Below are positions 17,831 to 26,288 of a stretch of DNA of 64,000 nt, piece by piece. Source of the DNA: Maricaulis sp048269565 (GTDB lineage: Bacteria; Pseudomonadota; Alphaproteobacteria; Caulobacterales; Maricaulaceae); assembly GCF_048269565.1 (NCBI RefSeq), contig NZ_JBLXIK010000001.1, forward strand, positions 620,001 to 684,000, in the 5' to 3' direction. Position 1 is the first letter of the stretch; every line of letters starts with the position of its first letter. Position numbers and translations under genes: made by a program. A model generated the notes under the pieces. It did not search any database and had not been told where the DNA came from. It saw nothing but the letters and a program-made list of their open reading frames with translations.

Positions 17831-18259
17831 CTATTCGGTGCGCGTGATGCGCCAGTCCAGACTGCCGCCATCGGGGCCGAGCCAGCAGACGCCGGTCGCC
17901 TCCCAGTCGCCGCCGACCGATTCCACATCGGCGCCGACCGGATAGTCCGGCCAGCTGCGGCAGATCGGAGGCTCGCCCCAGGGATCCATCCAGAAAATAT
18001 CGGCCCCATTGGTGATTTCACCATTGGCGTCCTCATTCCATTCGGTCGACCACGGGTCGGACCCCATCCCATCCATGACGCCGGACACGGTGATATTGCC
18101 GCCGCTCTCGAAACGGATGGTCGCCGTCTGGCCGATGCGCGCGTAATCCGTATTGCGGGTCGCGACGGCGGTGAATTCCTGTCCCGCCGGACCGTCATCG
18201 GCCAGCGCGACGGGGGCGGCAAGAATCAGGGCGAGGCTGGCCATGAGCATGGTTTTCAT
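17831..18259 (-). CDS. Small secreted protein, paralogue B of three
   Basis: A 142-residue exported protein with a signal peptide (MKTMLMASLALILAAPVALA) and a C-terminal block CRSWPDYPVG-VGGDW-GVCW that clearly matches paralogue A at 14723-15199; both end in a short strand (ITRTE versus IIRIE). Two cysteines probably form a disulphide. The ATG at 18259 is chosen because it opens the signal peptide; the ORF runs much further upstream without a plausible N-terminus. Function unknown. Followed closely by the DUF481 barrel gene on the same strand. Confidence 0.68.
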   Translation of the reverse strand: MKTMLMASLALILAAPVALADDGPAGQEFTAVATRNTDYARIGQTATIRFESGGNITVSGVMDGMGSDPWSTEWNEDANGEITNGADIFWMDPWGEPPICRSWPDYPVGADVESVGGDWEATGVCWLGPDGGSLDWRITRTE

Positions 18260-18407
18260 GAGATTTTCCGTTTTCTGGCTGGAGCGTTTCGGCTTCGGCA
18301 CCGGTCTGGCGCACGGGATTGAGGAGGACGCTTGATGCGCGCGTAAAATTTCAGCCGTCGGGGCAATCGAGAAGAGATTGCGGTCGGCCCGCCCGGCCGG
18401 TCCGGTC

Positions 18408-18845
18408 CTATTGCAGGTGGAGCTCGCTATCGCTGACCCCGTTATTGTTGAACCAGCAGGTCTCCTCCTGGCCGGAATAATCCGCCGCCCAGCTCTGGCA
18501 GGTCGCCGGACCGCCATCGGGCAGGAAATAGAGCGCATCGCCGCTGATCGTCACCGAACCGTCCGCCGCCTGGCTCCATTCCCCCAGCGTGCCGACTTGC
18601 AGGCCGGGCGGCGGCGGGGCCCAGCCGGTGTCGAGCTGGGTAATGGTCACCGTGCCGCCGCTCTCGCCGCTGCCGAAGGCGATCGCCAGCTTCAAGGATG
18701 TCAGATTCTCGATCCGGGTCTGATAGACCTGACCCGATGGCGAGGCGAACGCCTGCGCGCTGGCGGCCGGCATGGCGAGCGGCAACAGCGCCGCGGCAAG
18801 GGCGGCAGCCGCGGCGATATGGCCGGGCCGGGTAAATGCACGCAT
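18408..18845 (-). CDS. Small secreted protein, paralogue C of three
   Basis: A 145-residue exported protein: signal peptide ending near PAASA (about residue 30), then a mature part with the same overall order as paralogues A and B: a GGTVTI strand, a GEWSQAADGSVTISGD segment comparable to the EWNEDANGEI of B, and a terminal cysteine pair (CQSWAADYSG, then TCWF). It is more diverged and shorter at the end. The ATG at 18845 opens the signal peptide. Function unknown. About 150 bases upstream of paralogue B. Confidence 0.6.
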   Translation of the reverse strand: MRAFTRPGHIAAAAALAAALLPLAMPAASAQAFASPSGQVYQTRIENLTSLKLAIAFGSGESGGTVTITQLDTGWAPPPPGLQVGTLGEWSQAADGSVTISGDALYFLPDGGPATCQSWAADYSGQEETCWFNNNGVSDSELHLQ

Positions 18846-19011
18846 CGGATATCCCCCATTCTGGTAAACCGCAAACCAAGCACGCCCGGGATTAACGGAG
18901 GATGAGAGCCGCCGCATTTTCCGGATGCAAATCCCCTCCGACTGGCGTAAATCCCGCGCGCTGCGGGCCGGGGCGGAAGGCCGCCTTCGCGCGGCGGGTT
19001 CGTCACCTCAC

Positions 19012-19347
19012 ATGTCGGATATGGCGTTTGACTGCGTCGCCTGCGGAGCCTGCTGTTTCAGCCGCCACCCGCGCTATCTCGTCCTCCTGCCGCAAGACCA
19101 GGCCCGCATCGCTCCCGACGCCCTGCCCCCTGACAGCCTGTTTGAAGACGGCGGCCGTTCTTTCGTCGACTTCAGCTGCGGCCACTGCACCCATCTACGC
19201 ACTGACACCGGCCAGGCGCTGTGCGCCGTCTACGACCACCGCCCCGAAGCCTGCCGCGCCTTCCGGCCGGGCAGTTTCGAATGCCAAAAGGCGATAAGGG
19301 CCAATGGCGTGATGGGGGAGAAGGTGCGCGCGGTGCCAGCGGCGTAG
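19012..19347 (+). CDS. YkgJ-type cysteine-cluster protein
   Basis: A 111-residue protein with the N-terminal cysteine cluster CVACGACC (about residues 7-14), a second pair CGHC (about 55) and later single cysteines in LCAVY, ACRAF and ECQK. This is the zinc- or iron-chelating YkgJ/Fe-S oxidoreductase family; members are thought to bind a metal or cluster, function unclear. The ATG at 19012 is used although its ribosome site is weak; MAFDC at 19021 is also possible. A palindromic repeat element begins 24 bases after the stop. Confidence 0.72.
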   Translation: MSDMAFDCVACGACCFSRHPRYLVLLPQDQARIAPDALPPDSLFEDGGRSFVDFSCGHCTHLRTDTGQALCAVYDHRPEACRAFRPGSFECQKAIRANGVMGEKVRAVPAA

Positions 19348-19370
19348 TTTTGTGCGTTGGGCGGCAAGCC

Positions 19371-19503
19371 TTCCCTCTCCCTCAGGGAGAGGGTGCCCGA
19401 AGGGCGGGTGAGGGTGGCAGCGCCGCGCTCGCAGACGGAAGCATGGCCCGCCTCATCCGCCCCGGATCAAGTCCGGGGCACCTTCTCCTCACGGAGAAGG
19501 AAG
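19371..19503. repeat. Palindromic intergenic repeat, copy 1
   Basis: A 133-base element made of three hairpins: CCCTCTCCCT/AGGGAGAGGG at the left edge, CCCCGGA/TCCGGGG at 19460-19478, and CCTTCTCC/GGAGAAGG at the right edge. An almost identical copy lies at 20354-20487. It sits between two convergent genes, where it may also terminate transcription. Confidence 0.8.
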
Positions 19504-19509
19504 GCGCCT

Positions 19510-19887
19510 TCAATCCGCCCCGACCTCCACCTCAGCGCCGGCCTCAACCTCCGCAACGACACCCATCCCCGCCAGGATTTCCGCGTCCATCTCCTCCGGC
19601 TCCAGGCGGGCAAATTCGCGCTGGATTTCGTCATAGAGCTCGGGGTCCTCGTCGGGGAAGTCGCGATCAACCGCTTCCAGCGCCTCGATCCATTCATGGC
19701 CGCGGCGCGCCGGCGGCAGGGATTTGAGCAGGGTGGCGGCGGTGCGCACCGCGGCGGCATTCTCCTCATTGAGGAATTGCCGGTAGAGGCAGCGCAGCAT
19801 CAGTCGCAATGCCTCGTGCTCATACATCGCGACCAGCGCGTCGAGGGGCGGCTCTGCCGGAGTGGCGGATTGAATGCGTCGTGTCAT
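19510..19887 (-). CDS. Hypothetical acidic protein
   Basis: A 125-residue cytoplasmic protein, basic at the extreme N-terminus (MTRRIQS) and strongly acidic at the C-terminus (a run of Glu/Val/Ala ending AEVEVGAD). The middle is helical (MYEHEALRLMLRCLYRQFL). The stop codon lies only six bases from repeat copy 1, and the region upstream is a kilobase of repeats, so this could be a gene in decay or a genuine orphan. No domain recognised. The ATG at 19887 is used rather than 20016 because the extension is Arg-rich and unlikely. Confidence 0.45.
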   Translation of the reverse strand: MTRRIQSATPAEPPLDALVAMYEHEALRLMLRCLYRQFLNEENAAAVRTAATLLKSLPPARRGHEWIEALEAVDRDFPDEDPELYDEIQREFARLEPEEMDAEILAGMGVVAEVEAGAEVEVGAD

Positions 19888-20353
19888 GGTGAAATCCCTT
19901 GTCTTGTGGCCGCGCCCGCACAGGGGTGCGCGCTTCGCGCGGCGTTCGCCGAAGTGATGGGAGGCAAGCGGGATGCCGGCGATGCCGGTAACCGGTAGAA
20001 GAATAGCGCGTGACATCGTGACATCCCGCTTGCGGAGTTTTCCCGTGGCGTCTCCACCCCGTTTCCAATCCTCACACGTACTCGGGTCGGTCGTTTAGTG
20101 CCCTCGGACGTGAAGAGAGGACGCCCTGCCAGCGCTTTCGATCGTCACACCGATCGCCCGGACAGGCTCCGCGCGCTCCCGGGCATCAGTGACGTGGCCT
20201 GCGCCTCCCACCCCGGGAACCGCTGAAGATTATGCGCGCGGGTCGAGGGGGCGGGGATAAGTCGAGGCGATTTTTCGGGTTTGGCTTTGTTGACGGGGGT
20301 TTGCGGGCGGTGTGGGGCGGGGATAAGGCGATGGCGGACGACGGAGTTTCCCC

Positions 20354-20487
20354 TTCCCTCTCCCTGGGGTGAGGGGGCCCCGCAGGGGCGGGTGAGGGTG
20401 GCAGCGCCAAGCTCGCAGACGGGAACATTGCCCGCCTCATCCGCCCCGGATCAAGTCCGGGGCACCTTCTCCTCACGGAGAAGGAAA
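20354..20487. repeat. Palindromic intergenic repeat, copy 2
   Basis: Near-identical to 19371-19503 over its whole length, including the CCCCGGA/TCCGGGG and CCTTCTCC/GGAGAAGG hairpins; the first hairpin is degenerate here (CCCTCTCCCTGGGGTGAGGG). Same orientation as copy 1. Confidence 0.8.
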
Positions 20488-20518
20488 GCGTTGTGCGTGT
20501 TGATCAGCGAAACCGCTT

Positions 20519-20708
20519 TCTTCCCCGCCTCGGGCGGGGAAGTGGGCCCTGCGTAGCCTTGGCGAAGCAGGGGCCGATGGGGCCGCAGCCGCAGGCTGCG
20601 GTGAAACGCTGGTGCCAGACACCGCCGCGCTGCGCGCGCCGGCCCCTCCACCATCCTACGCCAAGGCTACGGACGGTCCCCCTCCCCGGCAAGCCGGGAA
20701 GGAAAGCG
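20519..20708. repeat. Degenerate palindromic repeat fragments
   Basis: Contains CCCCGCC-TCG-GGCGGGG near its left edge and, near the right edge, CCCCGGCAAGCCGGGAAG, whose reverse complement reappears at the repeat at 47627. The words GCGTAGCCTTGGCG and CGCCAAGGCTACG occur as an inverted pair inside. It looks like remnants of an interspersed repeat family rather than coding DNA. Confidence 0.55.
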
Positions 20709-20769
20709 TTGAGTCAGAAGCCCGCCCGCCCGGGCGAGGCCAAGCCATAAATCCCTTGCCAGCCAAAGG

Positions 20770-20850
20770 GCCTCAGGGGACAGGCGCGGTCAAGGGTGAA
20801 ACCGCGAAGCGGCGCCTCCGGCGCCCTTGACCGCGCCTGTCCCCTGAGGC
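20770..20850. repeat. Perfect 27-bp inverted repeat with 27-base loop
   Basis: Bases 20770-20796 and 20824-20850 are exact reverse complements (left arm starts GCCTCAGGGGACAGG), separated by 20797-20823, which itself contains a small GGCGCC palindrome. A single strand would fold into a very stable hairpin, and the duplex could extrude a cruciform. No transposase is near. It lies about 100 bases from the end of the lower-G+C island. Confidence 0.85.
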
Positions 20851-20904
20851 GGACTCTCGACATGGGGTTTAAGGTGGGGGGTGGGTGGGCACCCGTTTTC
20901 AGGA

Positions 20905-20936
20905 CGGGAAAAGGTGTGTGTCACCGATTTTTCCCG
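20905..20936 (-). terminator. Terminator-like hairpin after the island's last gene
   Basis: Read on the minus strand, CGGGAAAA pairs with TTTTCCCG (20929-20936 with 20905-20912), enclosing a GGTG/CACC inner stem and a five-base loop. It starts 10 bases after the stop codon of the gene at 20947. There is no extended T-run, so strength is uncertain. Confidence 0.45.
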
Positions 20937-20946
20937 CGACGTTCGA

Positions 20947-21618
20947 TTAACTTGGAGGCGATTTCGCCTCTCTCACTTCCCGTATTTTTGAGGACAACTC
21001 CCCGATTAGATTCCCCAAAAATTCTTGATTTACCTGCTGGGTCTTTGTTGGCCGCTTTATTGAATCAAGCGCCTTGCCGGCCCGACGCCTCTCGAGGAGT
21101 CCAATAGCTAAACTGAGACGCCTTGCCAGACGTTCCCCAATCATATTTGAACCATCCATAGCTACTTCGACCGTTGAAAGCATAGTGACGTATACATCAT
21201 CACTCAAAACAGATGCTTGGCTCAAACTTATTGCCTCAAGTTCATCAAAATTGTTTGAAAAGAGAACAGCTTCCGAAACATCAAAAGGGAAATAGTCAGC
21301 GCATACGTCTACTAAATCCCTTCCGTCAAGACGCGCCATTGCGATTGTCAATGACCTTTTCTTAATGACACGCTGTCGATACTTCTCGAAGTCCGCCCAA
21401 GATCCCGCTTTCCCCTTAAACAACTCGATCAGATTAATTGTTTGATATGAGAGGCGAAGTTCAAACAAGACATATGCCAATGCCCTACTAAGCCTTTTCT
21501 TCCTTTCCTCGCCACCTCTTCGGTAATGCGTAATTTCGCTAACCGCCCACCCCCCGATGAGCCCAGAGGCCAATAGAGCCAATTGTTGAAAAAATGCGTT
21601 ATCAACAAGCTGATTCAT
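20947..21618 (-). CDS. Membrane-anchored protein of unknown function in the DUF262/HEPN island
   Basis: A 223-residue protein with one hydrophobic segment near the N-terminus (about residues 9-28, LALLASGLIGGWAVSEI) followed by a basic stretch (HYRRGGEERKKRLSR), so the rest should be cytoplasmic. The body is helical and charged; I recognise no domain. The ATG at 21618 has a run of Gs upstream. It follows the HEPN gene by 182 bases on the same strand and shares its low G+C (a 60-base sample at 21241-21300 counts about 35%). It may be a third component of the system or an independent passenger. Confidence 0.65.
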   Translation of the reverse strand: MNQLVDNAFFQQLALLASGLIGGWAVSEITHYRRGGEERKKRLSRALAYVLFELRLSYQTINLIELFKGKAGSWADFEKYRQRVIKKRSLTIAMARLDGRDLVDVCADYFPFDVSEAVLFSNNFDELEAISLSQASVLSDDVYVTMLSTVEVAMDGSNMIGERLARRLSLAIGLLERRRAGKALDSIKRPTKTQQVNQEFLGNLIGELSSKIREVREAKSPPS

Positions 21619-21800
21619 GCCCCCCCCCTTACAGGTCACGATGTCGATGATCGCCAAAAGCAAATTGGATCACAACACGTCTTCAATCAATCACTCCATC
21701 TCGCGCGCGTCGCCTTTGGTTATTTCAGGTTCGGCTGTTGCAGGTGTTACTGGCTGCGTTTCCCAGCAAAAGCATGCCTGCGGGCGCCGCTGACGAAGCG

Positions 21801-22463
21801 CTAACACTTCGCCTCGTCAAGCAACGAATCGAGCTGAACATCGAGAACGGAGACCTTCCCCAATAACAATCGAATGCGATCCAATTCCCCCTTCGGATCC
21901 ACTCCGTCGGAAGCGCGAGCGATCAGGCTAGTATGCGCTACGCGACCTCGCAGTTGCCCAAGCTCCTCGAGACCGAAAATCAGATCGCCGTCAATCTTGT
22001 CAACCTCAATACCGAGAGGAATAACGATACTTAATAGATTTGCCTCTCGGATTCCGTGATTTTCGGTTCGGAGGAAATGTATGAATCCCGTGACAGATCG
22101 GCTCAACCGATCATCGAGGTACTTTTTCTCTGGCCACGCCTTTTTCTTATTATCTGTAGGGGCATCAATCGTCTTAACAGGCCCGTACATTTCGCGTCCG
22201 CTAAAGCCCAATAGATGAACCGTAACAACGGAGACTTTGCGCTCAGCACACCAAGCGTTCCAAGCGCTGCTGGCGATCTCTTCCGCGCGATCCTCTAGGT
22301 ACGCCTCAATTTCTGCGTGAACGAGCATCCTGAACGCCTCAGCCCGTCGCTCCACCTTGTCCTGCCACGCATAGGACCCAGTGGGTTCAATGGTCTTGGG
22401 AAGCAGATGGCGGCGCAACTCGCCCACCGATGCCTTCATTTTGCGGAATCGAGAAGATGGCAT
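21801..22463 (-). CDS. HEPN-family nuclease, MAE_28990/RiboL-PSP type (putative toxin or effector)
   Basis: A 220-residue protein resembling MAE_28990/MAE_18760-like and RiboL-PSP HEPN proteins. Residues 38-65 form a conserved helix (RRAEAFRMLVHAEIEAYLEDRA), residues 135-153 carry the family stretch ENHGIREANLLSIVIPLG, and R172-x4-H177 (LRGRVAHTS) is the RNase motif of HEPN nucleases. HEPN proteins of this kind cut RNA and act in toxin-antitoxin and anti-phage systems. The DUF262 stop is followed at once by GTG-ATG; the ATG at 22463 is used, and translation should be coupled. Catalytic residues are intact. Function is inferred from family and context. Confidence 0.78.
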   Translation of the reverse strand: MPSSRFRKMKASVGELRRHLLPKTIEPTGSYAWQDKVERRAEAFRMLVHAEIEAYLEDRAEEIASSAWNAWCAERKVSVVTVHLLGFSGREMYGPVKTIDAPTDNKKKAWPEKKYLDDRLSRSVTGFIHFLRTENHGIREANLLSIVIPLGIEVDKIDGDLIFGLEELGQLRGRVAHTSLIARASDGVDPKGELDRIRLLLGKVSVLDVQLDSLLDEAKC

Positions 22464-22466
22464 CAC

Positions 22467-23663
22467 TCACTCAACACCGCGGTATTCCAAGCGCGAACGA
22501 TCACCGTCCCGGTTCTCAGTGGGCACTGGAATGTGAATTCCCAAGGCGTGCGCCAGCTGCGCTCCCCATAAGCCCATCCGGGATGCGGTGTTGGGAATTC
22601 CGGCGGTGTCGCTCTCGACGGCCTCCGCAAATTGGTCCCGCTCCCAAATGCCGTGGTATGCGTCGCGAACAGCTTGGGGACGAGCTGCCATTGCTTGCCG
22701 CACCGGGGCTGAGAAACAGTAGAATATGAGGGCGTCAAAAATTGCCCGGTTGAACGAGTTCGAACCCGGCTTCCTAGCGATTCCACTCTCACCGAATATT
22801 TGAACCAGCACAGTTAAACCATCTCGGAAATTGGACACCAACGCTTGCGCTCTGGGAAGCGACGCGTCCCAGTCATCATTCATGCGTCCGCAAACCAAGT
22901 CCAAGAAGTCTTTCATCCGACCGCCGTATTCCGGCAAATACAGTTGAAATGCCAAAGCTCGAACCAATAACTCCACATCCCGCATTCGTGCGTCTGGTTC
23001 TTGCTTGCCTAGAAGAGCCCAAAGGCTGGGCATATCTTGGGTCTCATCGTCGACATAATCCAAGAACGGTCCCGCAACGACTGCCTGCCTAAGTTCGTGA
23101 GACGACAGCTTCACACTACCGGTATTCAAACGTCGAAAAACTAAGTGCAAAAAATCCGTGTCAGGCCAATTTCGAATTACGACGGTTCGAATCGTATGGT
23201 TCAAAAATGCGTTTAGGTCAGAAACCAGATTAGGCTGAGCGTTCAAATGAGAATACTTTTTACGCGCCAAATCGGTTCGTGCCTCAAGGCCCGACAAGCC
23301 AAATTCATTTCTTGGACCTGTCGAATTGCCTGTATATTGCAGCAGGGTAAGAAGACGTTGCTTACCATCTAGGACGACGAATTTGCCACGCTCTCCCGGT
23401 TTCTCCGCCAACACTATCTGAGGTATGGGCAACCCGAGAATGGCCGATTCAATAAAGCGACTTTTGTTGCGCGGCGACCAGGCATCGCGACGCTGAAACC
23501 GAGGGTTCAAATCGATGTTGCCGCGCGTCAGCTGCGAGACGATGGTCTCCACAGTCCAATCGGTTGAATACAAGACCGCTTGTGAAAATCGATCAACGGA
23601 AGCGACCTCTAATGGCGTATCTTGCTCGTCGTCAAACTCAACGTCACCGGCAGATTCATCCAT
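22467..23663 (-). CDS. DUF262 domain protein (GmrSD N-terminal-like), first gene of the island
   Basis: A 398-residue protein with the ParB-like DUF262 fold at about residues 28-230. Diagnostic motifs are NPRFQRRDAWS (53-63), IESAILGLPIPQI (71-83) and VVLDGKQR (96-103), the last being the DGQQR-type catalytic signature seen in GmrS and DndB-like relatives. DUF262 proteins are thought to use NTP hydrolysis or DNA sensing in defence. No DUF1524 HNH nuclease domain is visible at the C-terminus, unlike full GmrSD, so the adjacent HEPN protein may be the effector. The ATG at 23663 has GGGGAG upstream. Low G+C (a 60-base sample at 23161-23220 counts about 42%) marks it as acquired. Confidence 0.88.
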   Translation of the reverse strand: MDESAGDVEFDDEQDTPLEVASVDRFSQAVLYSTDWTVETIVSQLTRGNIDLNPRFQRRDAWSPRNKSRFIESAILGLPIPQIVLAEKPGERGKFVVLDGKQRLLTLLQYTGNSTGPRNEFGLSGLEARTDLARKKYSHLNAQPNLVSDLNAFLNHTIRTVVIRNWPDTDFLHLVFRRLNTGSVKLSSHELRQAVVAGPFLDYVDDETQDMPSLWALLGKQEPDARMRDVELLVRALAFQLYLPEYGGRMKDFLDLVCGRMNDDWDASLPRAQALVSNFRDGLTVLVQIFGESGIARKPGSNSFNRAIFDALIFYCFSAPVRQAMAARPQAVRDAYHGIWERDQFAEAVESDTAGIPNTASRMGLWGAQLAHALGIHIPVPTENRDGDRSRLEYRGVE

Positions 23664-23806
23664 TTTTGATCTCCCCTTCTCACACCCTCAGTAGTAGCAG
23701 TTGCGAACACCTCTATCGGTTTAGCCGCAAACTGCAAGCGCTATTGAAATACCGAACAAGGGCTTGGATGGAGCAAGCTCGTTTGATCGAGCCATACCGA
23801 AAGCCA

Positions 23807-25696
<1,890 letters not shown>

Positions 25697-25728
25697 TGGG
25701 GGAAATCCTGGCGGGGCGTGAAAAGGGG

Positions 25729-26097
25729 TTATTCGGTGGGCAGGCCGAGCTCGGCGCGGGCCTTCTTGCTCAGGCCGGCGGCGACGATCCGGTGGCTTTC
25801 GCCGAGATAGTCGCGCAGCGTGTCGGTATCGAGCGTTTCCGGGCCGGTCCATTGCAGCCAGCTCATGCCGCGCGAGGCGAGATAGGGGGCGGGGCGCATG
25901 CCCGGCTCGTCCTTGTAGATCTCGAAGGTCAGGGGCGAGCATTTGAACGAGATGGCGAAGCCTTCAACATCCTTCGCCCAGCCGCCAACGGCAAACACCT
26001 TGCCGCCGACTTTCCAGACATGCGCCTCACCCCACTGCACGACTGTGCTGGTGGCGGGCAGCGTGCCGCAGAAGGCGTTGAATTCGGCTTCGTCCAT
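25729..26097 (-). CDS. MmcQ/YjbR family protein in the thiC operon
   Basis: A 122-residue cytoplasmic protein of the MmcQ/YjbR fold: N-terminal FNAFCGTLPATS, then VVQWGEAHVWKVGGKVFA and the C-terminal block of WLQWTGPETLD with LRDYLGESHRIVAAGLSKKARAEL. The family is small, beta-alpha, and sometimes called DNA-binding, but its role is unknown. The start at 26097 has GGAG six bases upstream, and that GGAG lies in the 3' strand of the TPP riboswitch P1 stem. It is the first gene of a two-gene operon with thiC, which ties it to thiamine supply. Confidence 0.85.
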   Translation of the reverse strand: MDEAEFNAFCGTLPATSTVVQWGEAHVWKVGGKVFAVGGWAKDVEGFAISFKCSPLTFEIYKDEPGMRPAPYLASRGMSWLQWTGPETLDTDTLRDYLGESHRIVAAGLSKKARAELGLPTE

Positions 26098-26104
26098 GGT
26101 CCGC

Positions 26105-26184
26105 TCCGTCCCGACGCCGGCATGACCCGGATCCGGTTCTAAGGGTGCTTCTCAGACCTGACACCTGCCAGGACGCCCCTCGGA
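26105..26184 (-). promoter_or_regulatory. TPP (THI-box) riboswitch of the thiC operon
   Basis: Read on the minus strand, the conserved thi-box is present in order: AGGGGCG, CTGAGA after a CCTG/CAGG stem, ACCC, GAACC, GATC-x-GG, then GCGTCGGGA. P1 closes by TCCG (26181-26184) with CGGA (26105-26108). The 3' side of P1 overlaps the Shine-Dalgarno GGAG of the MmcQ gene, so TPP binding should hide the ribosome site and block translation of the first gene. The length and order match the family; no other genes with a TPP site are seen in the window. Confidence 0.93.
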
Positions 26185-26231
26185 AATCTTGAACGGAGCA
26201 TGCCGCCCGCCGGTGATTCTGGCAAGCGCAT

Positions 26232-26258
26232 GTGCCCGGCAGCATGGCGACCGGGCAC
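26232..26258 (-). terminator. GC-rich hairpin after the serine hydrolase gene
   Basis: GTGCCCGG (26232-26239) pairs with CCGGGCAC (26251-26258) across an 11-base loop, between the stop of the beta-lactamase-like gene and the riboswitch. It lies 31 bases downstream of that stop. No T-run follows, so it may be a weak terminator or an accident of composition. Confidence 0.3.
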
Positions 26259-26288
26259 ACAGGCTCGCCCTGACCGGTCTTGCCAGCC

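Larger units (their letters stand above)
19888..20946. other. Repeat-rich stretch of about 1 kb without a recognisable gene
   Basis: No frame here has a credible start, composition or family. It contains a second copy of the three-hairpin repeat (20354-20487), degenerate palindromic repeat fragments (20519-20708), a perfect 27-bp inverted repeat (20770-20850) and a terminator-like hairpin (20905-20936). The part 19890-20340 shows no feature I can name, apart from short inverted repeats around 19955-20035. It separates ordinary chromosome from the lower-G+C island on its right. Confidence 0.7.

Noticed and set aside
19371..20487. CRISPR-like reading of the two repeat copies
   Set aside because: Only two copies, about 130 bases long and nearly 1 kb apart, with a gene between; no regularly spaced short repeats and no cas genes.
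20186..20830. Several short frames in the repeat-rich stretch (for example 20281-20556 and 20612-20830)
   Set aside because: They read through palindromic repeats, have no ribosome sites and encode Arg/Pro-rich shadows.
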